Shown here one piece after another: positions 1-7,730 of a stretch of DNA of 21,413 bases. The stretch is from a virus. The stretch covers positions 1 to 21,413 of the IMG/VR virus record IMGVR_UViG_3300042314_000096; one strand, 5' to 3'. The notes under the pieces are model-generated. The model was given only the letters and a program-made list of their open reading frames with translations. It ran no database searches and was not told the origin of the DNA. Numbering within the stretch: position 1 is the stretch's first letter; each line of letters begins with the position of its first letter. A program made the position numbers and the translations under genes.

Positions 1-731
1 GCATAGTTAGCATTTAGATTACCGGATTCAGGACCAAATACTCCATTGCCAAATAAGATATTACTTGCATTGCCATCTAAATTGATAACTGCAATATTGC
101 CAATGCCACTGACGTTTGCTACTGCTACACTGTTTGCTGTATTTGCAATGTTAGCATAACTTGCATAGTTTGCATTAGCTACTATACCACTTACATTATC
201 ACCAGCAACTGCATTCGCTGTTGTAGCAAATGTTGATAAGTTACTTGTATTTGCTTGACCTGCATATGCTGAATAATTTGCATTAGCTACTACTCCACTT
301 ACATTAGCACCTGCTACTGCATTGGCAGTTGTAGCAAATGTTGCGAGATTGGCTGTATTGGCCGCATTTGCATATGTTGCATTTGCTACTGCGCCAGTTA
401 CATTACTTCCACTTACATTAAAAGCTTCACCAGCAAAGTTAGCAAAGTTAGCAGTATTAGCAATTAGATTACCAACTTGTAGATTACCAATAACAACAAC
501 ATTACCAAATGTTGCTGTGCCGGTTGCGCTTAATGTTGTAAGTGTGCCTAAACTTGTAATATTAGGTTGATTTGCAATAGTTACATTACCTGCAAAGTTT
601 GCAAAGTTAGCAGTTGGTACATTACTTATTGTTCCAACTACCGCACGACTAATCTGTACTTGTACATTTGGTGGTGGTGTTAATGCAACTTGTACGTTGC
701 CTGTGTTTGTTACGATTACTTGATTAGCCAT
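1..731 (-). CDS. Tail fibre-like protein, C-terminus beyond window (partial)
   Basis: The minus-strand frame is open from an ATG at 731 to the left edge, giving 243 residues without a stop. The protein is extremely rich in Asn, Ala, Thr, Gly and Val. Residues about 45-63 hold an 'NFAGNVTIANQPNITSLGTL' module, which is repeated in the fibre gene at 1573-2826. Residues about 110-210 are built from units of roughly 33-36 aa of the form NVSGxVANANYxxYA...TFATTANAVAG. Such low-complexity beta-rich repeats are typical of phage fibre shafts. The start lies one base after the stop of the upstream gene (TAA T ATG) with only a distant GGGG, so translational coupling is likely. It is probably a receptor-binding or fibre protein at the tail tip. 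The missing C-terminus would decide its type, for example an S74 chaperone domain. Confidence 0.72.
   Translation of the reverse strand, partial: MANQVIVTNTGNVQVALTPPPNVQVQISRAVVGTISNVPTANFANFAGNVTIANQPNITSLGTLTTLSATGTATFGNVVVIGNLQVGNLIANTANFANFAGEAFNVSGSNVTGAVANATYANAANTANLATFATTANAVAGANVSGVVANANYSAYAGQANTSNLSTFATTANAVAGDNVSGIVANANYASYANIANTANSVAVANVSGIGNIAVINLDGNASNILFGNGVFGPESGNLNANY
205..342. repeat. 108-bp-period direct repeat in fibre gene
   Basis: Two near-identical 30-base stretches start at 205 and 313, exactly 108 bases (36 codons) apart. They encode TTANAVAG followed by NVSGxVANANY. A third, more diverged unit lies upstream in the gene (lower residue numbers, around residues 110-140). 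The period is a codon multiple, so the repeat is a protein shaft repeat and not a non-coding array. Confidence 0.7.
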
Positions 732-732
732 A

Positions 733-1494
733 TTAGTAGTTGATTACCCCATCTGAATTTACCAAGAACAATAAGAATACTGCTTGGTCATATGCTGGTT
801 GTGTTCCAACTGCGGGAAAACTAATCTTAATTCTACCTGTGAAACAAGCTGGCTCTGCGGCACTTATATCTAAATCAGGATCTCCTGCGATCAAGTCCCA
901 CGTATCATCATCAATAGTCATTGTGAACGTGCCTGCCGCATTAACTACATTAGTAATTGGCAATACGATTGGAGTAGGAGCAACACGATTCATACGCATT
1001 GTACCACTAGCAGTAGTTAAGTTTAATACGCCGCCGCCCTGTGTAGCACTGATTGTAAATGTAGTTTCAGTGATAATTGTTTTTACAAAGTATGTTGTAT
1101 TGATAGCGACACCGCCAAATACTGCGCCAACAAACTGTACTGGTTGATCGACAAATAGATCGGCAGTGCTAGTACAAGTAAATGTATCAGTTGTAGTTTC
1201 TGCACTTGTTATTGTAGTAATGAGAGGAACTAATGGATAATCATAGATTTGAAAATCATATCCAGTCCTGCTATCATTAAAGTTTGTAATTGCTCTGCGA
1301 ACAATTTGTGCATTGATAGTAGCACCTGTTAAATCTACTGGAGTTGTTGCAGTTTGCCAACCACTAGTATAACTTGTAACTGTACTCCATTCAAAGTTCC
1401 AGAAATCTTTTTGATTGTATATTAAGTTCTGCGCTAATACTTGTGCGTCAAAACCTGCCACTTGATTTAATGTGGCTTGTGTAAATTTTGCCAT
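733..1494 (-). CDS. Tail-tip or baseplate-associated structural protein, hypothetical
   Basis: A 253-residue protein beginning MAKFTQATLNQV. An in-frame ATG exists eight codons upstream (1518), but the ribosome site AGAGGA sits correctly before 1494, so I choose 1494. The first ~55 residues look helical and polar ('QNLIYNQKDFWNFEW'). The rest is Thr/Ser/Val-rich beta sequence: 'PVDLTGATINAQIVRR' near residues 60-75, a 'DTFTCTSTADLF...YFVKTI...TFTIS' stretch near 105-160, and 'FTGRIKISFPA' near the end. This layout recalls BppU-like N-terminal domains and beta-sandwich tail-fibre carriers, but I cannot assign a family. It lies between two fibre genes and is preceded by a promoter-like motif and a hairpin leader. 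Its stop is one base before the next start. Confidence 0.8.
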   Translation of the reverse strand: MAKFTQATLNQVAGFDAQVLAQNLIYNQKDFWNFEWSTVTSYTSGWQTATTPVDLTGATINAQIVRRAITNFNDSRTGYDFQIYDYPLVPLITTITSAETTTDTFTCTSTADLFVDQPVQFVGAVFGGVAINTTYFVKTIITETTFTISATQGGGVLNLTTASGTMRMNRVAPTPIVLPITNVVNAAGTFTMTIDDDTWDLIAGDPDLDISAAEPACFTGRIKISFPAVGTQPAYDQAVFLLFLVNSDGVINY

Positions 1495-1521
1495 TTGTTT
1501 TCCTCTGCTGTCTCGCATCTA

Positions 1522-1551
1522 ACGAAACATAGCTACCTCGCTATGTTTCGT
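1522..1551 (-). other. Stem-loop in leader of the 733-1494 gene
   Basis: A perfect 12-bp inverted repeat (CGAAACATAGC at 1523-1533 and its complement at 1540-1550, plus the A-T pair 1522/1551) with a 6-base loop. It lies just downstream of a late-promoter-like motif and 28 bases before the ATG at 1494. No U-tract follows on the minus strand, so a 5'-leader hairpin fits better than an intrinsic terminator. Confidence 0.6.
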
Positions 1552-1556
1552 GTGTG

Positions 1557-1573
1557 ATAATGTATTTATGCTT
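1557..1573 (-). promoter_or_regulatory. T4-late-like promoter motif
   Basis: The coding strand reads AAGCATAAATACATTAT directly after the stop of the upstream fibre gene. The same 17 bases recur at 16463-16479 before the portal gene. The core ATAAATA matches the T4-type late promoter element. If spacing is as in T4, transcription would start about 6 bases before the stem-loop at 1551. The function is inferred from recurrence and position only. Confidence 0.5.
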
Positions 1574-2826
1574 TATTTGTAGCCAATTTCACCAGATGAT
1601 GGATTATAATATAATTGAACAGTGAATGCGGCGTTACCAGTTACATCACGTATAGGTTTAATGAATAAACTATTTGCTTGCGTAGCAAAAAGATTTGCTC
1701 CTGTAGCATTTATTACAGTTGCAAAATTAAATGAGGTACCGGCTTGCTTACCAAGTGCAATAGATCCAATACCTAAATTAGATGTACCGGCTTGTGTACC
1801 AATGGCAATACTATTTGAATTTTGATTATTTAATCCTGCGCCTGAACCTATAGCTATTGCATATAAAGTTTGATTATTAGCACCTGCATTGGCACCAATA
1901 GCAATTGAATTGGTGCCCTGTATGGCACCTGCATTGGCACCAATAGCAACCGACCTAGACGATTGAAGTACACCGGCGTTTGCACCTATTGCAACACTTT
2001 CATCACCTATACTAGTATAGCCTGCATTTGCACCTATAGCTATCGTTCTCACAGCACCGTTGCCGGTATTTAAGCCCAAATGAATATTTTGATTAGAAAC
2101 AAATAAATCAGTTAATGTTCCTACACTTGTAATATTAGGTTGAGCATTATTAGTTACTGTGTTTGCAGTGTTTGCAGAACCGCTAATGTTACCAATAAAA
2201 TTAACGGCAGTTATATTACCAGTTGATATAATATTACCAACATTAGCATTGCCAGTAATGCTTAAACCGGTTAATATGCCCAAACTTGTAATATTACCTT
2301 GACTAGCAACCGTTATATTACCTGCGTATGCCGCAAAGTTTGCATTTGCAATATTAGAATTCAACGTTCCTAGAACTGTTAAATTACCTGGAATGTTTAC
2401 ATTGCCTGTAATTTCATTAAAAGTAAAACCACTGTTACCACCAAAAGTACCATTATCATTGTATTGTATTTGAGTATTACTACCGCCTGGAGTGCCATTA
2501 CCGCCTCCACCAGTCATTGCAGTCCAATCTAAATTACCTGTACCATCAGTTTGTAATACATAACCATTAACACCACCAGTAATCTTAATGTTTGCAACAT
2601 TGCCTAGTGATAAATTAGATCCATCATATGTTACAGTTGGGATACCATCAACTGTATTCATATTGTTATATAATAGTTCAGTTGGAGAACTATTTCCAGG
2701 AAATAGTGTTATTGCTGGATTAAACGTTAACTGTATATCAGTTGGAGTTATTGTAATATCGTTAGGTTCAACAGTAAAATTAATACTGTTATTACTAACG
2801 GTAAAATCTAAATTTATATCAGACAT
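1573..2826 (-). CDS. Tail fibre protein with YadA-head-like repeats
   Basis: A 417-residue protein with three visible regions. Residues 1-80 are Asn/Thr-rich beta sequence. Residues 100-250 contain a Gly-rich linker ('TGGGGNGTPGGSNTQIQYND') and three 'NITSxGxLT' modules. Residues 262-363 contain seven repeats of (I/V)A(I/L)GxxAG with 15-16 residue spacing, the pattern of the left-handed beta-roll in YadA-type trimeric adhesin heads. The C-terminus 'QLYYNPSSGEIGYK' resembles the end of other phage fibres. A trimeric fibre exposed at the tail tip is the likely role. AAGG precedes the ATG at suitable spacing. The start overlaps the upstream stop by one base, so the two are probably translated together. 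No catalytic motif or S74 peptidase domain is visible. Confidence 0.82.
   Translation of the reverse strand: MSDINLDFTVSNNSINFTVEPNDITITPTDIQLTFNPAITLFPGNSSPTELLYNNMNTVDGIPTVTYDGSNLSLGNVANIKITGGVNGYVLQTDGTGNLDWTAMTGGGGNGTPGGSNTQIQYNDNGTFGGNSGFTFNEITGNVNIPGNLTVLGTLNSNIANANFAAYAGNITVASQGNITSLGILTGLSITGNANVGNIISTGNITAVNFIGNISGSANTANTVTNNAQPNITSVGTLTDLFVSNQNIHLGLNTGNGAVRTIAIGANAGYTSIGDESVAIGANAGVLQSSRSVAIGANAGAIQGTNSIAIGANAGANNQTLYAIAIGSGAGLNNQNSNSIAIGTQAGTSNLGIGSIALGKQAGTSFNFATVINATGANLFATQANSLFIKPIRDVTGNAAFTVQLYYNPSSGEIGYK
1738..2043. repeat. Seven 45-48-bp coding repeats (AIGANAG units)
   Basis: The repeats encode the beta-roll of the fibre. Two copies share an exact 25-base stretch (1880-1904 and 1925-1949, 45 bases apart); the others are diverged. 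Such repeats could expand or contract by recombination. Confidence 0.75.
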
Positions 2827-3347
2827 TATTGATACCTTACGATCATTCCAATTGGTTCACGGCTTATATTTTGTAAACTACTTAATGCATCAGTCCTTGT
2901 TACGCTCATTGTAACAACTACAATGTTTGTATTTGCGGCACTGTTTGCTAAACTAACTATTGGTGTTGGGTTTGGACTTCCTGTGCCACCAGTTAATGTA
3001 GCAGGAATATACAGATAACCAACACCGGTTGCTGGAGTAGTAAACACTGCTGTTAAATTGGCACTATATGTTCCAGCACCAGTGCTCGGCTGTGGAGTAT
3101 CCAATGTAAGATTACCAATACTTATTTCTGATGGATTTGCTGTTGAATATGTGATATTATCTGCAACATAAAACTTAGCACTTGTGCCTAATGTCCAAGG
3201 TGATGGTAAAGTGCAATTGATTGGATTACCAACACTATCTGTAAAAGCAAAAGGAAAAGTATAAGCCTCTCCTGTGTATATCTCTATACAACTCATCTCT
3301 GTGCCAGCGATTGTAATCGTCTTTGCGCCGTTTAATAGTAAACTCAT
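2826..3347 (-). CDS. Tail-tip or baseplate structural protein, hypothetical
   Basis: A 173-residue, beta-rich protein with no transmembrane segment. It begins MSLLLNGAKTITIAGTEMSCIEIYTGEAYTF and contains 'GNPINCTLP...AKFYVADNITY' and a C-terminal 'TVTMSVTRTDALSSLQN'-type stretch. The layout of a beta domain that parses 'polarised material/attribute' inputs recalls BppU-like upper baseplate domains next to fibres, but that is a resemblance of layout only. AAGGAAAACAAA precedes the ATG, a ribosome site used repeatedly in this genome. The gene follows the J-like gene after 35 bases that contain an ATAAATA element, and it overlaps the next fibre gene by one base. It may attach the fibre to the tail tip. 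Confidence 0.75.
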   Translation of the reverse strand: MSLLLNGAKTITIAGTEMSCIEIYTGEAYTFPFAFTDSVGNPINCTLPSPWTLGTSAKFYVADNITYSTANPSEISIGNLTLDTPQPSTGAGTYSANLTAVFTTPATGVGYLYIPATLTGGTGSPNPTPIVSLANSAANTNIVVVTMSVTRTDALSSLQNISREPIGMIVRYQ

Positions 3348-3360
3348 TTTGTTTTCCTTA

Positions 3361-3374
3361 TATTCTATTTATTG
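3361..3374 (-). promoter_or_regulatory. Weaker late-promoter-like element
   Basis: The coding strand reads CAATAAATAGAATA, followed by the ribosome site of the gene at 3347. It keeps the ATAAATA core but lacks the CATTA extension of the stronger copies. It sits in one of the few gaps in the tail-fibre block. Confidence 0.3.
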
Positions 3375-3382
3375 TTTTTATT

Positions 3383-5881
3383 TTAACTATTTCGCAGTAG
3401 GTTTAATGCGCCTGCGATACCAGTTACTCTAGTTCCACTAACCATATTTCTAATAATGTATCCCATACCTAGCATACCGCTTGTAGCGGGATATGTAGTT
3501 TGTTTTACTACTTTAATAGGTAAATCAGCTTCCATATTAAAAGTATCCATTAAGTAAGTATATGCTATTAACGTACTAGGGGCTGACGATAACACATAAA
3601 AAGGAACTAATTGAATTTTAGTATTACTATCAGCTACTAATGTAGATTCAATAGGAATAGAGACCGTCCATCCGTTTTGAAATCCACCTGTAGGTTGAAC
3701 AAACATATAAATCCACCAATTATCTGTTCCATTAGCAATTGATAATACTGAGGCTTGCGCAGGATTAAATGAACTGGTGCTGTTTTGTAAATAACCATTC
3801 GCAGTAGAGCTTGTCCCTTGATACCAAGGAAATTCATAACCAGCACTTACATTGGTTCCATCAATATACACAGGAACGTTAAAGTCTGTGGTAATATCTA
3901 CTGGCATTAAAACAGTATTAGTAGATACGCTAGGAATAACAAACTGTACTGTCTGTAAAATCTGTGATCGAAGTAATGAAGTATTTAAATTAGTAAACGT
4001 AACACTGTTAGATTGTAAGTTAGCACCCCAGTTAAACAACGAACTACTAAAACTTGCACGACCTGCTAATTCATTACGTGCTGTTGTACTAAAATAATAA
4101 TTACCAATTGGTAAATCATTAATTTCAATACTTACTGTTTGTCCATTTGTGTATAGAGTGCCATCAGCTAATTGAGTGCTAGTATAAGATTTATGTAATG
4201 CAACGTTACTGCTATTACCATAATTGAAATCCATATACAATGTTGAACCAGTAGCAGGGACATTGCTACTAACTGTAAAACTTGTAACAGCACCGCTATT
4301 TGCTAATGTATTAGTTGTGATAACAGGTGTTGATGGTCTATCAAAGATATTAGGATCAGTCAATCCTGTATTTGCTTCTGGTATAAAATCATCTAATGCG
4401 TTATCATTGTATATTGTACCATTGTATTCAAACGCAGTTATTCTTGCGCCTAAAAAGCCATCGCTTGTTTTAGTTTCTTGTACTTGACTTACACGGAATA
4501 GTTTATCTGCCCATCCATATTCTGCTAATGTAACACGAACTACATCACCAGCAACAACTTGTATACCACTGTAATCTAAATTACAAACAATAGTTAAATC
4601 TTCACGTGACTGCAATAATCTACGCACACCCAAATAAACTGCACGAATGTAGTTGTTAATTTGTGGATATTGAACAACTAATCTATTGTCTGGTTCATTA
4701 GGCGATAGTAAACTTGGGTCATACCAAGCAGTGCCAACTGTTGTTAAATCAACTACTTTGTAATCTGTTTGGTCATTGATGTTTGCATTTGGGTACTGAA
4801 CTTCTAAACTATTGTATGTTTGATTCAAGTCAATTGGATTGATATCAATACCACCAATCAATACACTACTATCTACACTGTACAAATCACCTAATACACC
4901 AGTATATGGTTTGTTGATAACAATAGTCCATTGTCCAGTTAGTTCGCTGTATTGTAGCCAACTATCACACGCATCAACCAATTGTTGTAGATTACTTAAA
5001 CAGTTATCACCTGTATTGACTGGCCCATCAATACGATATCTTGGTTGTGTAGTTGTACCGCCACCTACTGGTATATATGTAATTGTTTGATCGCTGTATG
5101 CGTTCAGTGCAGTCAAACTTGCTGTATCAATATTTGCTACATCAATAGCACAACCATATTGTACATCAGTCATATAATCAAGTAACACATCACCGGGTTT
5201 AGTCAATGTGTTTGTAAGTAACATACTCAATCTTGGCATTTGTTGAGCATCTTGTACATCTTTGTTATAGATAACTTTTACAACAACAAAGCAAGTATCA
5301 GTCATTACATCTGTGCTTGTCCACCTATCACTTACTGGAATGCCTGCATCAGATAATATAGTAATAGCACTTGTGCCACCTGTATTCACACCACTACTTG
5401 AACCATTACTAAATTGATATATCCAAGCATAGCCATCAATAGTTGTATCTACTTGTGGAGTTGTTGCGTTAGTTGTTAAACTTACAACTTTGTTAACACC
5501 ACTATAATCGCCAGCACCTAATGTAACTTCTTTGCCATTCCAAAAGATTTTGCCAAAGCTCATTGTTCCACTACTTGCTTCACAAATACTGAAAACATAA
5601 TACATTGTCTTTTGGTCAGTGGTAATTTTAGCGTCTGTAACTGTAGGTGCTAGAAAAGCACTACCATAACTTACTGATAGTTTATTGTTTGTTGCTGGGC
5701 CTAATTGAACACGTGCTCCAACGTCTTGTGCGCCAGCGCCAGTTTTATTTGCACGATTAGCGACTAACTTACTAATGCCAATGGTAACTAATGTGCGAAC
5801 TGCAAATGCGGCTACACTGCTTATTGTAATTCCTGCAAAGAAGCTTCCAACTGCGGCTGCGGCTGCTGTAAATACTGGCAT
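3383..5881 (-). CDS. Central tail-tip protein (lambda gpJ-like)
   Basis: At 832 residues this is the longest protein of the window. Residues ~5-40 form an Ala-rich hydrophobic segment common at the N-terminus of phage tail-tip proteins. The middle (~residues 270-500) has the 'QQLVDACDSWLQYS', 'NSLEVQYPN' and 'VRRLLQSRED...GDVVRVTLAEYGW' patterns of the J-type hub, where the tail tube ends and fibres attach. The C-terminal ~300 residues are Ser/Thr/Asn-rich and beta-like, suggesting fibronectin-like or fibre-anchoring domains. The length is somewhat below lambda gpJ. A GGAG site precedes the ATG, one base after the stop of the GNAT gene. It very likely forms the tail-tip hub and contributes to host contact. 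The exact domain borders are not visible to me. Confidence 0.85.
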   Translation of the reverse strand: MPVFTAAAAAVGSFFAGITISSVAAFAVRTLVTIGISKLVANRANKTGAGAQDVGARVQLGPATNNKLSVSYGSAFLAPTVTDAKITTDQKTMYYVFSICEASSGTMSFGKIFWNGKEVTLGAGDYSGVNKVVSLTTNATTPQVDTTIDGYAWIYQFSNGSSSGVNTGGTSAITILSDAGIPVSDRWTSTDVMTDTCFVVVKVIYNKDVQDAQQMPRLSMLLTNTLTKPGDVLLDYMTDVQYGCAIDVANIDTASLTALNAYSDQTITYIPVGGGTTTQPRYRIDGPVNTGDNCLSNLQQLVDACDSWLQYSELTGQWTIVINKPYTGVLGDLYSVDSSVLIGGIDINPIDLNQTYNSLEVQYPNANINDQTDYKVVDLTTVGTAWYDPSLLSPNEPDNRLVVQYPQINNYIRAVYLGVRRLLQSREDLTIVCNLDYSGIQVVAGDVVRVTLAEYGWADKLFRVSQVQETKTSDGFLGARITAFEYNGTIYNDNALDDFIPEANTGLTDPNIFDRPSTPVITTNTLANSGAVTSFTVSSNVPATGSTLYMDFNYGNSSNVALHKSYTSTQLADGTLYTNGQTVSIEINDLPIGNYYFSTTARNELAGRASFSSSLFNWGANLQSNSVTFTNLNTSLLRSQILQTVQFVIPSVSTNTVLMPVDITTDFNVPVYIDGTNVSAGYEFPWYQGTSSTANGYLQNSTSSFNPAQASVLSIANGTDNWWIYMFVQPTGGFQNGWTVSIPIESTLVADSNTKIQLVPFYVLSSAPSTLIAYTYLMDTFNMEADLPIKVVKQTTYPATSGMLGMGYIIRNMVSGTRVTGIAGALNLLRNS

Positions 5882-5882
5882 C

Positions 5883-6326
5883 TCAAATACTCCAAGTTGT
5901 TTCTATAGGCTTCAAACCAAATCTACTGTAATCTAGTTTTTGACCTTCCATTTGGCTCATTGTATAATTTACAATAATACCATTGTCTTTTAATTCATCA
6001 CAATGTTCAACATACTTTGCAAGCAATCTATAACCTGCTGTTGACCCACGATATTCTTTTTCTACCCAATATGCTATCTCACTCATTATAAGTTTGTTTG
6101 CATCCCACATAAATGGGCTTTTTATTGCTAACAACATACCTGTTAATTTCTTATCTTTTTCACTGACGAATGCAACACCTAACCCAACAACAATTGCTGT
6201 TAGTATCTTTAATGCTGTTTCTTCACTCTCAACAGTTAATCCTTTTATTGTACCACTGTCTCTGTAATGACGCAACATTTCCATTAATTGAGGTATATCA
6301 AATTTATTTGCTAATCTTATTTTCAT
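5883..6326 (-). CDS. GNAT-family acetyltransferase
   Basis: A 147-residue protein of typical GNAT length. It opens with a 'MKIRLANKFDIPQLMEML' strand-helix start. 'LTGMLLAIKS' near residues 61-70 fits the central strand. Motif A is at residues 83-102 (EIAYWVEKEYRGSTAGYRLL), where RGSTAG matches the acetyl-CoA pyrophosphate-binding R/QxxGxG/A pattern. The C-terminal 'SRFGLKPIETTW' fits the last strand pair. It would transfer an acetyl group from acetyl-CoA to an amine; the substrate is unknown. The gene lies inside the tail-tip block with 1- and 3-base spacers. It lacks a clear ribosome site, so it is probably translated by coupling. The same slot in lambda-like phages often holds an NlpC/P60-type tail protein (gpK), which is absent here. 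Confidence 0.85.
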   Translation of the reverse strand: MKIRLANKFDIPQLMEMLRHYRDSGTIKGLTVESEETALKILTAIVVGLGVAFVSEKDKKLTGMLLAIKSPFMWDANKLIMSEIAYWVEKEYRGSTAGYRLLAKYVEHCDELKDNGIIVNYTMSQMEGQKLDYSRFGLKPIETTWSI

Positions 6327-6329
6327 TTG

Positions 6330-7007
6330 TTAAGGACTCGCATCTGTAACGTTTGTATTTGTATCTTGCGATATCTGACTTGCATCTGTTTGTGCCTGAC
6401 TTTGTGTAGTAGCGACTTGAACTGGTGGCTTACCAAAGTCAAACGCTCTATCACTTAAACTTGGGACACGATCCATACTTGTATCAGTCGGGTTATACTC
6501 TTTCCAACTTTCGCTATTTGTTTTTCTACCCGCAATGCGATTTTCTAATACAGTCTTAAAGCTACTTGCATTTAATGTGATTGTGAAGTTATCATCATTA
6601 TCTTGGCGTTCTTCACTAATGTTGTAGTTGGTAACAATACCAGTAAACCTGTGAGCATTGCTTGTAAGATTATAGTTGTTATCATAAAAGCCACGTGTGA
6701 TTTCTAATTGACTACCACGTATCAAACTACCTAATACGATGGCCATATTGTTGCCATCGATACCACTTAAACTAATACTTGTATCTGCACTTGTTACACG
6801 AATATCACGCTGTTGTACACCAACTGCAAGTAAGCCACCTAATGGTGTGTATACTTGTCCATCAATAGTTTCAGATTGATAGCTACTACTGAATGTATAA
6901 ACATTGTTGTTTGCTGTGTTGCCATACTCATTGTATATGGTCAGCTTAACAAACTCTGCATTATTAACTAATGGTTTATTATTTGCTACTGCTGGAATAT
7001 TATCCAT
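6330..7007 (-). CDS. Minor tail / tail-tip protein (gpL-like position)
   Basis: A 225-residue protein. Residues ~20-140 are beta-rich ('VKLTIYNEYG...YTFSSSYQSETIDGQVYTPLGGLLAVG', 'SISLSGIDGNNMAIVLGSLIRGSQLEITRGFYDNNY', 'RFTGIVTNYNISEERQ'). This layout resembles the phage family that reports beam-like beta domains in tail tips (DUF2163/gpL-type). Residues ~145-185 include 'RIAGRKTNSESWKEYNPTDTSMDRVPSL', which resembles the conserved end of such proteins. The last ~30 residues are Gln/Asp/Thr-rich and probably disordered. The start overlaps the previous stop (TAATG) with GGGGACAGC before it. Position between a distal-tail candidate and the J-like hub supports a tail-tip role. Confidence 0.75.
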   Translation of the reverse strand: MDNIPAVANNKPLVNNAEFVKLTIYNEYGNTANNNVYTFSSSYQSETIDGQVYTPLGGLLAVGVQQRDIRVTSADTSISLSGIDGNNMAIVLGSLIRGSQLEITRGFYDNNYNLTSNAHRFTGIVTNYNISEERQDNDDNFTITLNASSFKTVLENRIAGRKTNSESWKEYNPTDTSMDRVPSLSDRAFDFGKPPVQVATTQSQAQTDASQISQDTNTNVTDASP

Positions 7008-7720
7008 TATGCTGTCCCCACAAATTCATAAAGTTCAAATGCGTCACTAAACTCTAACAATGCGTTATTAATAACAGTTGATCCACTCATTGCTTGACCA
7101 CCAGGTATCAATTTATAAGTTGGCATATTAGGACAGAACATTTTAAACTGGCAATTATTACCAACAATAATACCTTCGCCAGTTAACGAGGTGGCTGGTG
7201 GAATAGGAGTAAGTATATTTGGTCTGCTTGTAGTAACAACTACCTCTGATCCAGATCCGCGCAATACTTGTGTTGTACTTGTGAATGGGTAAGGATATTC
7301 ATTTGATGATCCAATCTGTATTAAATCGTTTGGTGCAAATATAACTGCTGTTGTTGCGGCAGTTATACCACTTACGTTTAATGTAAGTGTTGTGCCAACC
7401 CAACTTACAACAGTAATTGTTGCTAATTGACCACTAGTCATTGCACCTTGATAACGAAAGATCCAACTTAATTGAGGTAGATTACTAAATGTAATTATTT
7501 CTGGTGTTATTCGATCTAATGTATCTAGTGCTTCCATTAAATCCCTTGCTTGATAGTATTTAAATCTGTTTGGCATATCAAGTGTGAATTTCCAAGGGTT
7601 TTTAGTTGGTGTTTGACTAACACGAGGTATTTCATTGCGTGTGTATTGTATGCCAACTACTTTACGTCTATCTATGTTTAGTCCGTTAGAGTAGTTTAAT
7701 ATTGTTTGTAAGCCGGCCAT
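7007..7720 (-). CDS. Distal-tail or minor tail protein
   Basis: A 237-residue protein directly after the tape measure, the slot of the lambda gpM or distal tail protein. Residues 1-75 include 'GIQYTRNEIPRVSQTPTKNPWKFTLDMPNRFKYYQARDLMEALDTLDRI', which looks like the inner ring domain. Residues ~95-185 form a Thr/Ser/Val-rich beta insert ('TITVVSWVGTTLTLNVSGITAATTAVIFAPNDLIQIG'). The C-terminus returns to the first domain ('NNALLEFSDAFELYEFVGTA'). An insert within a ring domain is common in distal tail proteins. AAGGAAATATAA gives a good ribosome site. I infer a ring at the end of the tail tube. Sequence alone cannot separate this from a general minor tail protein. Confidence 0.75.
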   Translation of the reverse strand: MAGLQTILNYSNGLNIDRRKVVGIQYTRNEIPRVSQTPTKNPWKFTLDMPNRFKYYQARDLMEALDTLDRITPEIITFSNLPQLSWIFRYQGAMTSGQLATITVVSWVGTTLTLNVSGITAATTAVIFAPNDLIQIGSSNEYPYPFTSTTQVLRGSGSEVVVTTSRPNILTPIPPATSLTGEGIIVGNNCQFKMFCPNMPTYKLIPGGQAMSGSTVINNALLEFSDAFELYEFVGTA

Positions 7721-7730
7721 TTATATTTCC

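Noticed and set aside
740-1147. Plus-strand open frame of 135 codons
   Set aside because: It is the reverse shadow of a Thr/Asn-rich minus-strand gene; no ribosome site or family features.
1495-1518. Upstream ATG at 1518 as start of the 733-1494 gene
   Set aside because: The ribosome site AGAGGA lies between the two ATGs at the right distance for 1494, and the extra residues (MRDSRGKQ) include it.
1738-2043. Regularly spaced repeats as a possible CRISPR array
   Set aside because: The repeats are coding, in frame, and have no spacers of unrelated sequence; they form a protein beta-roll.
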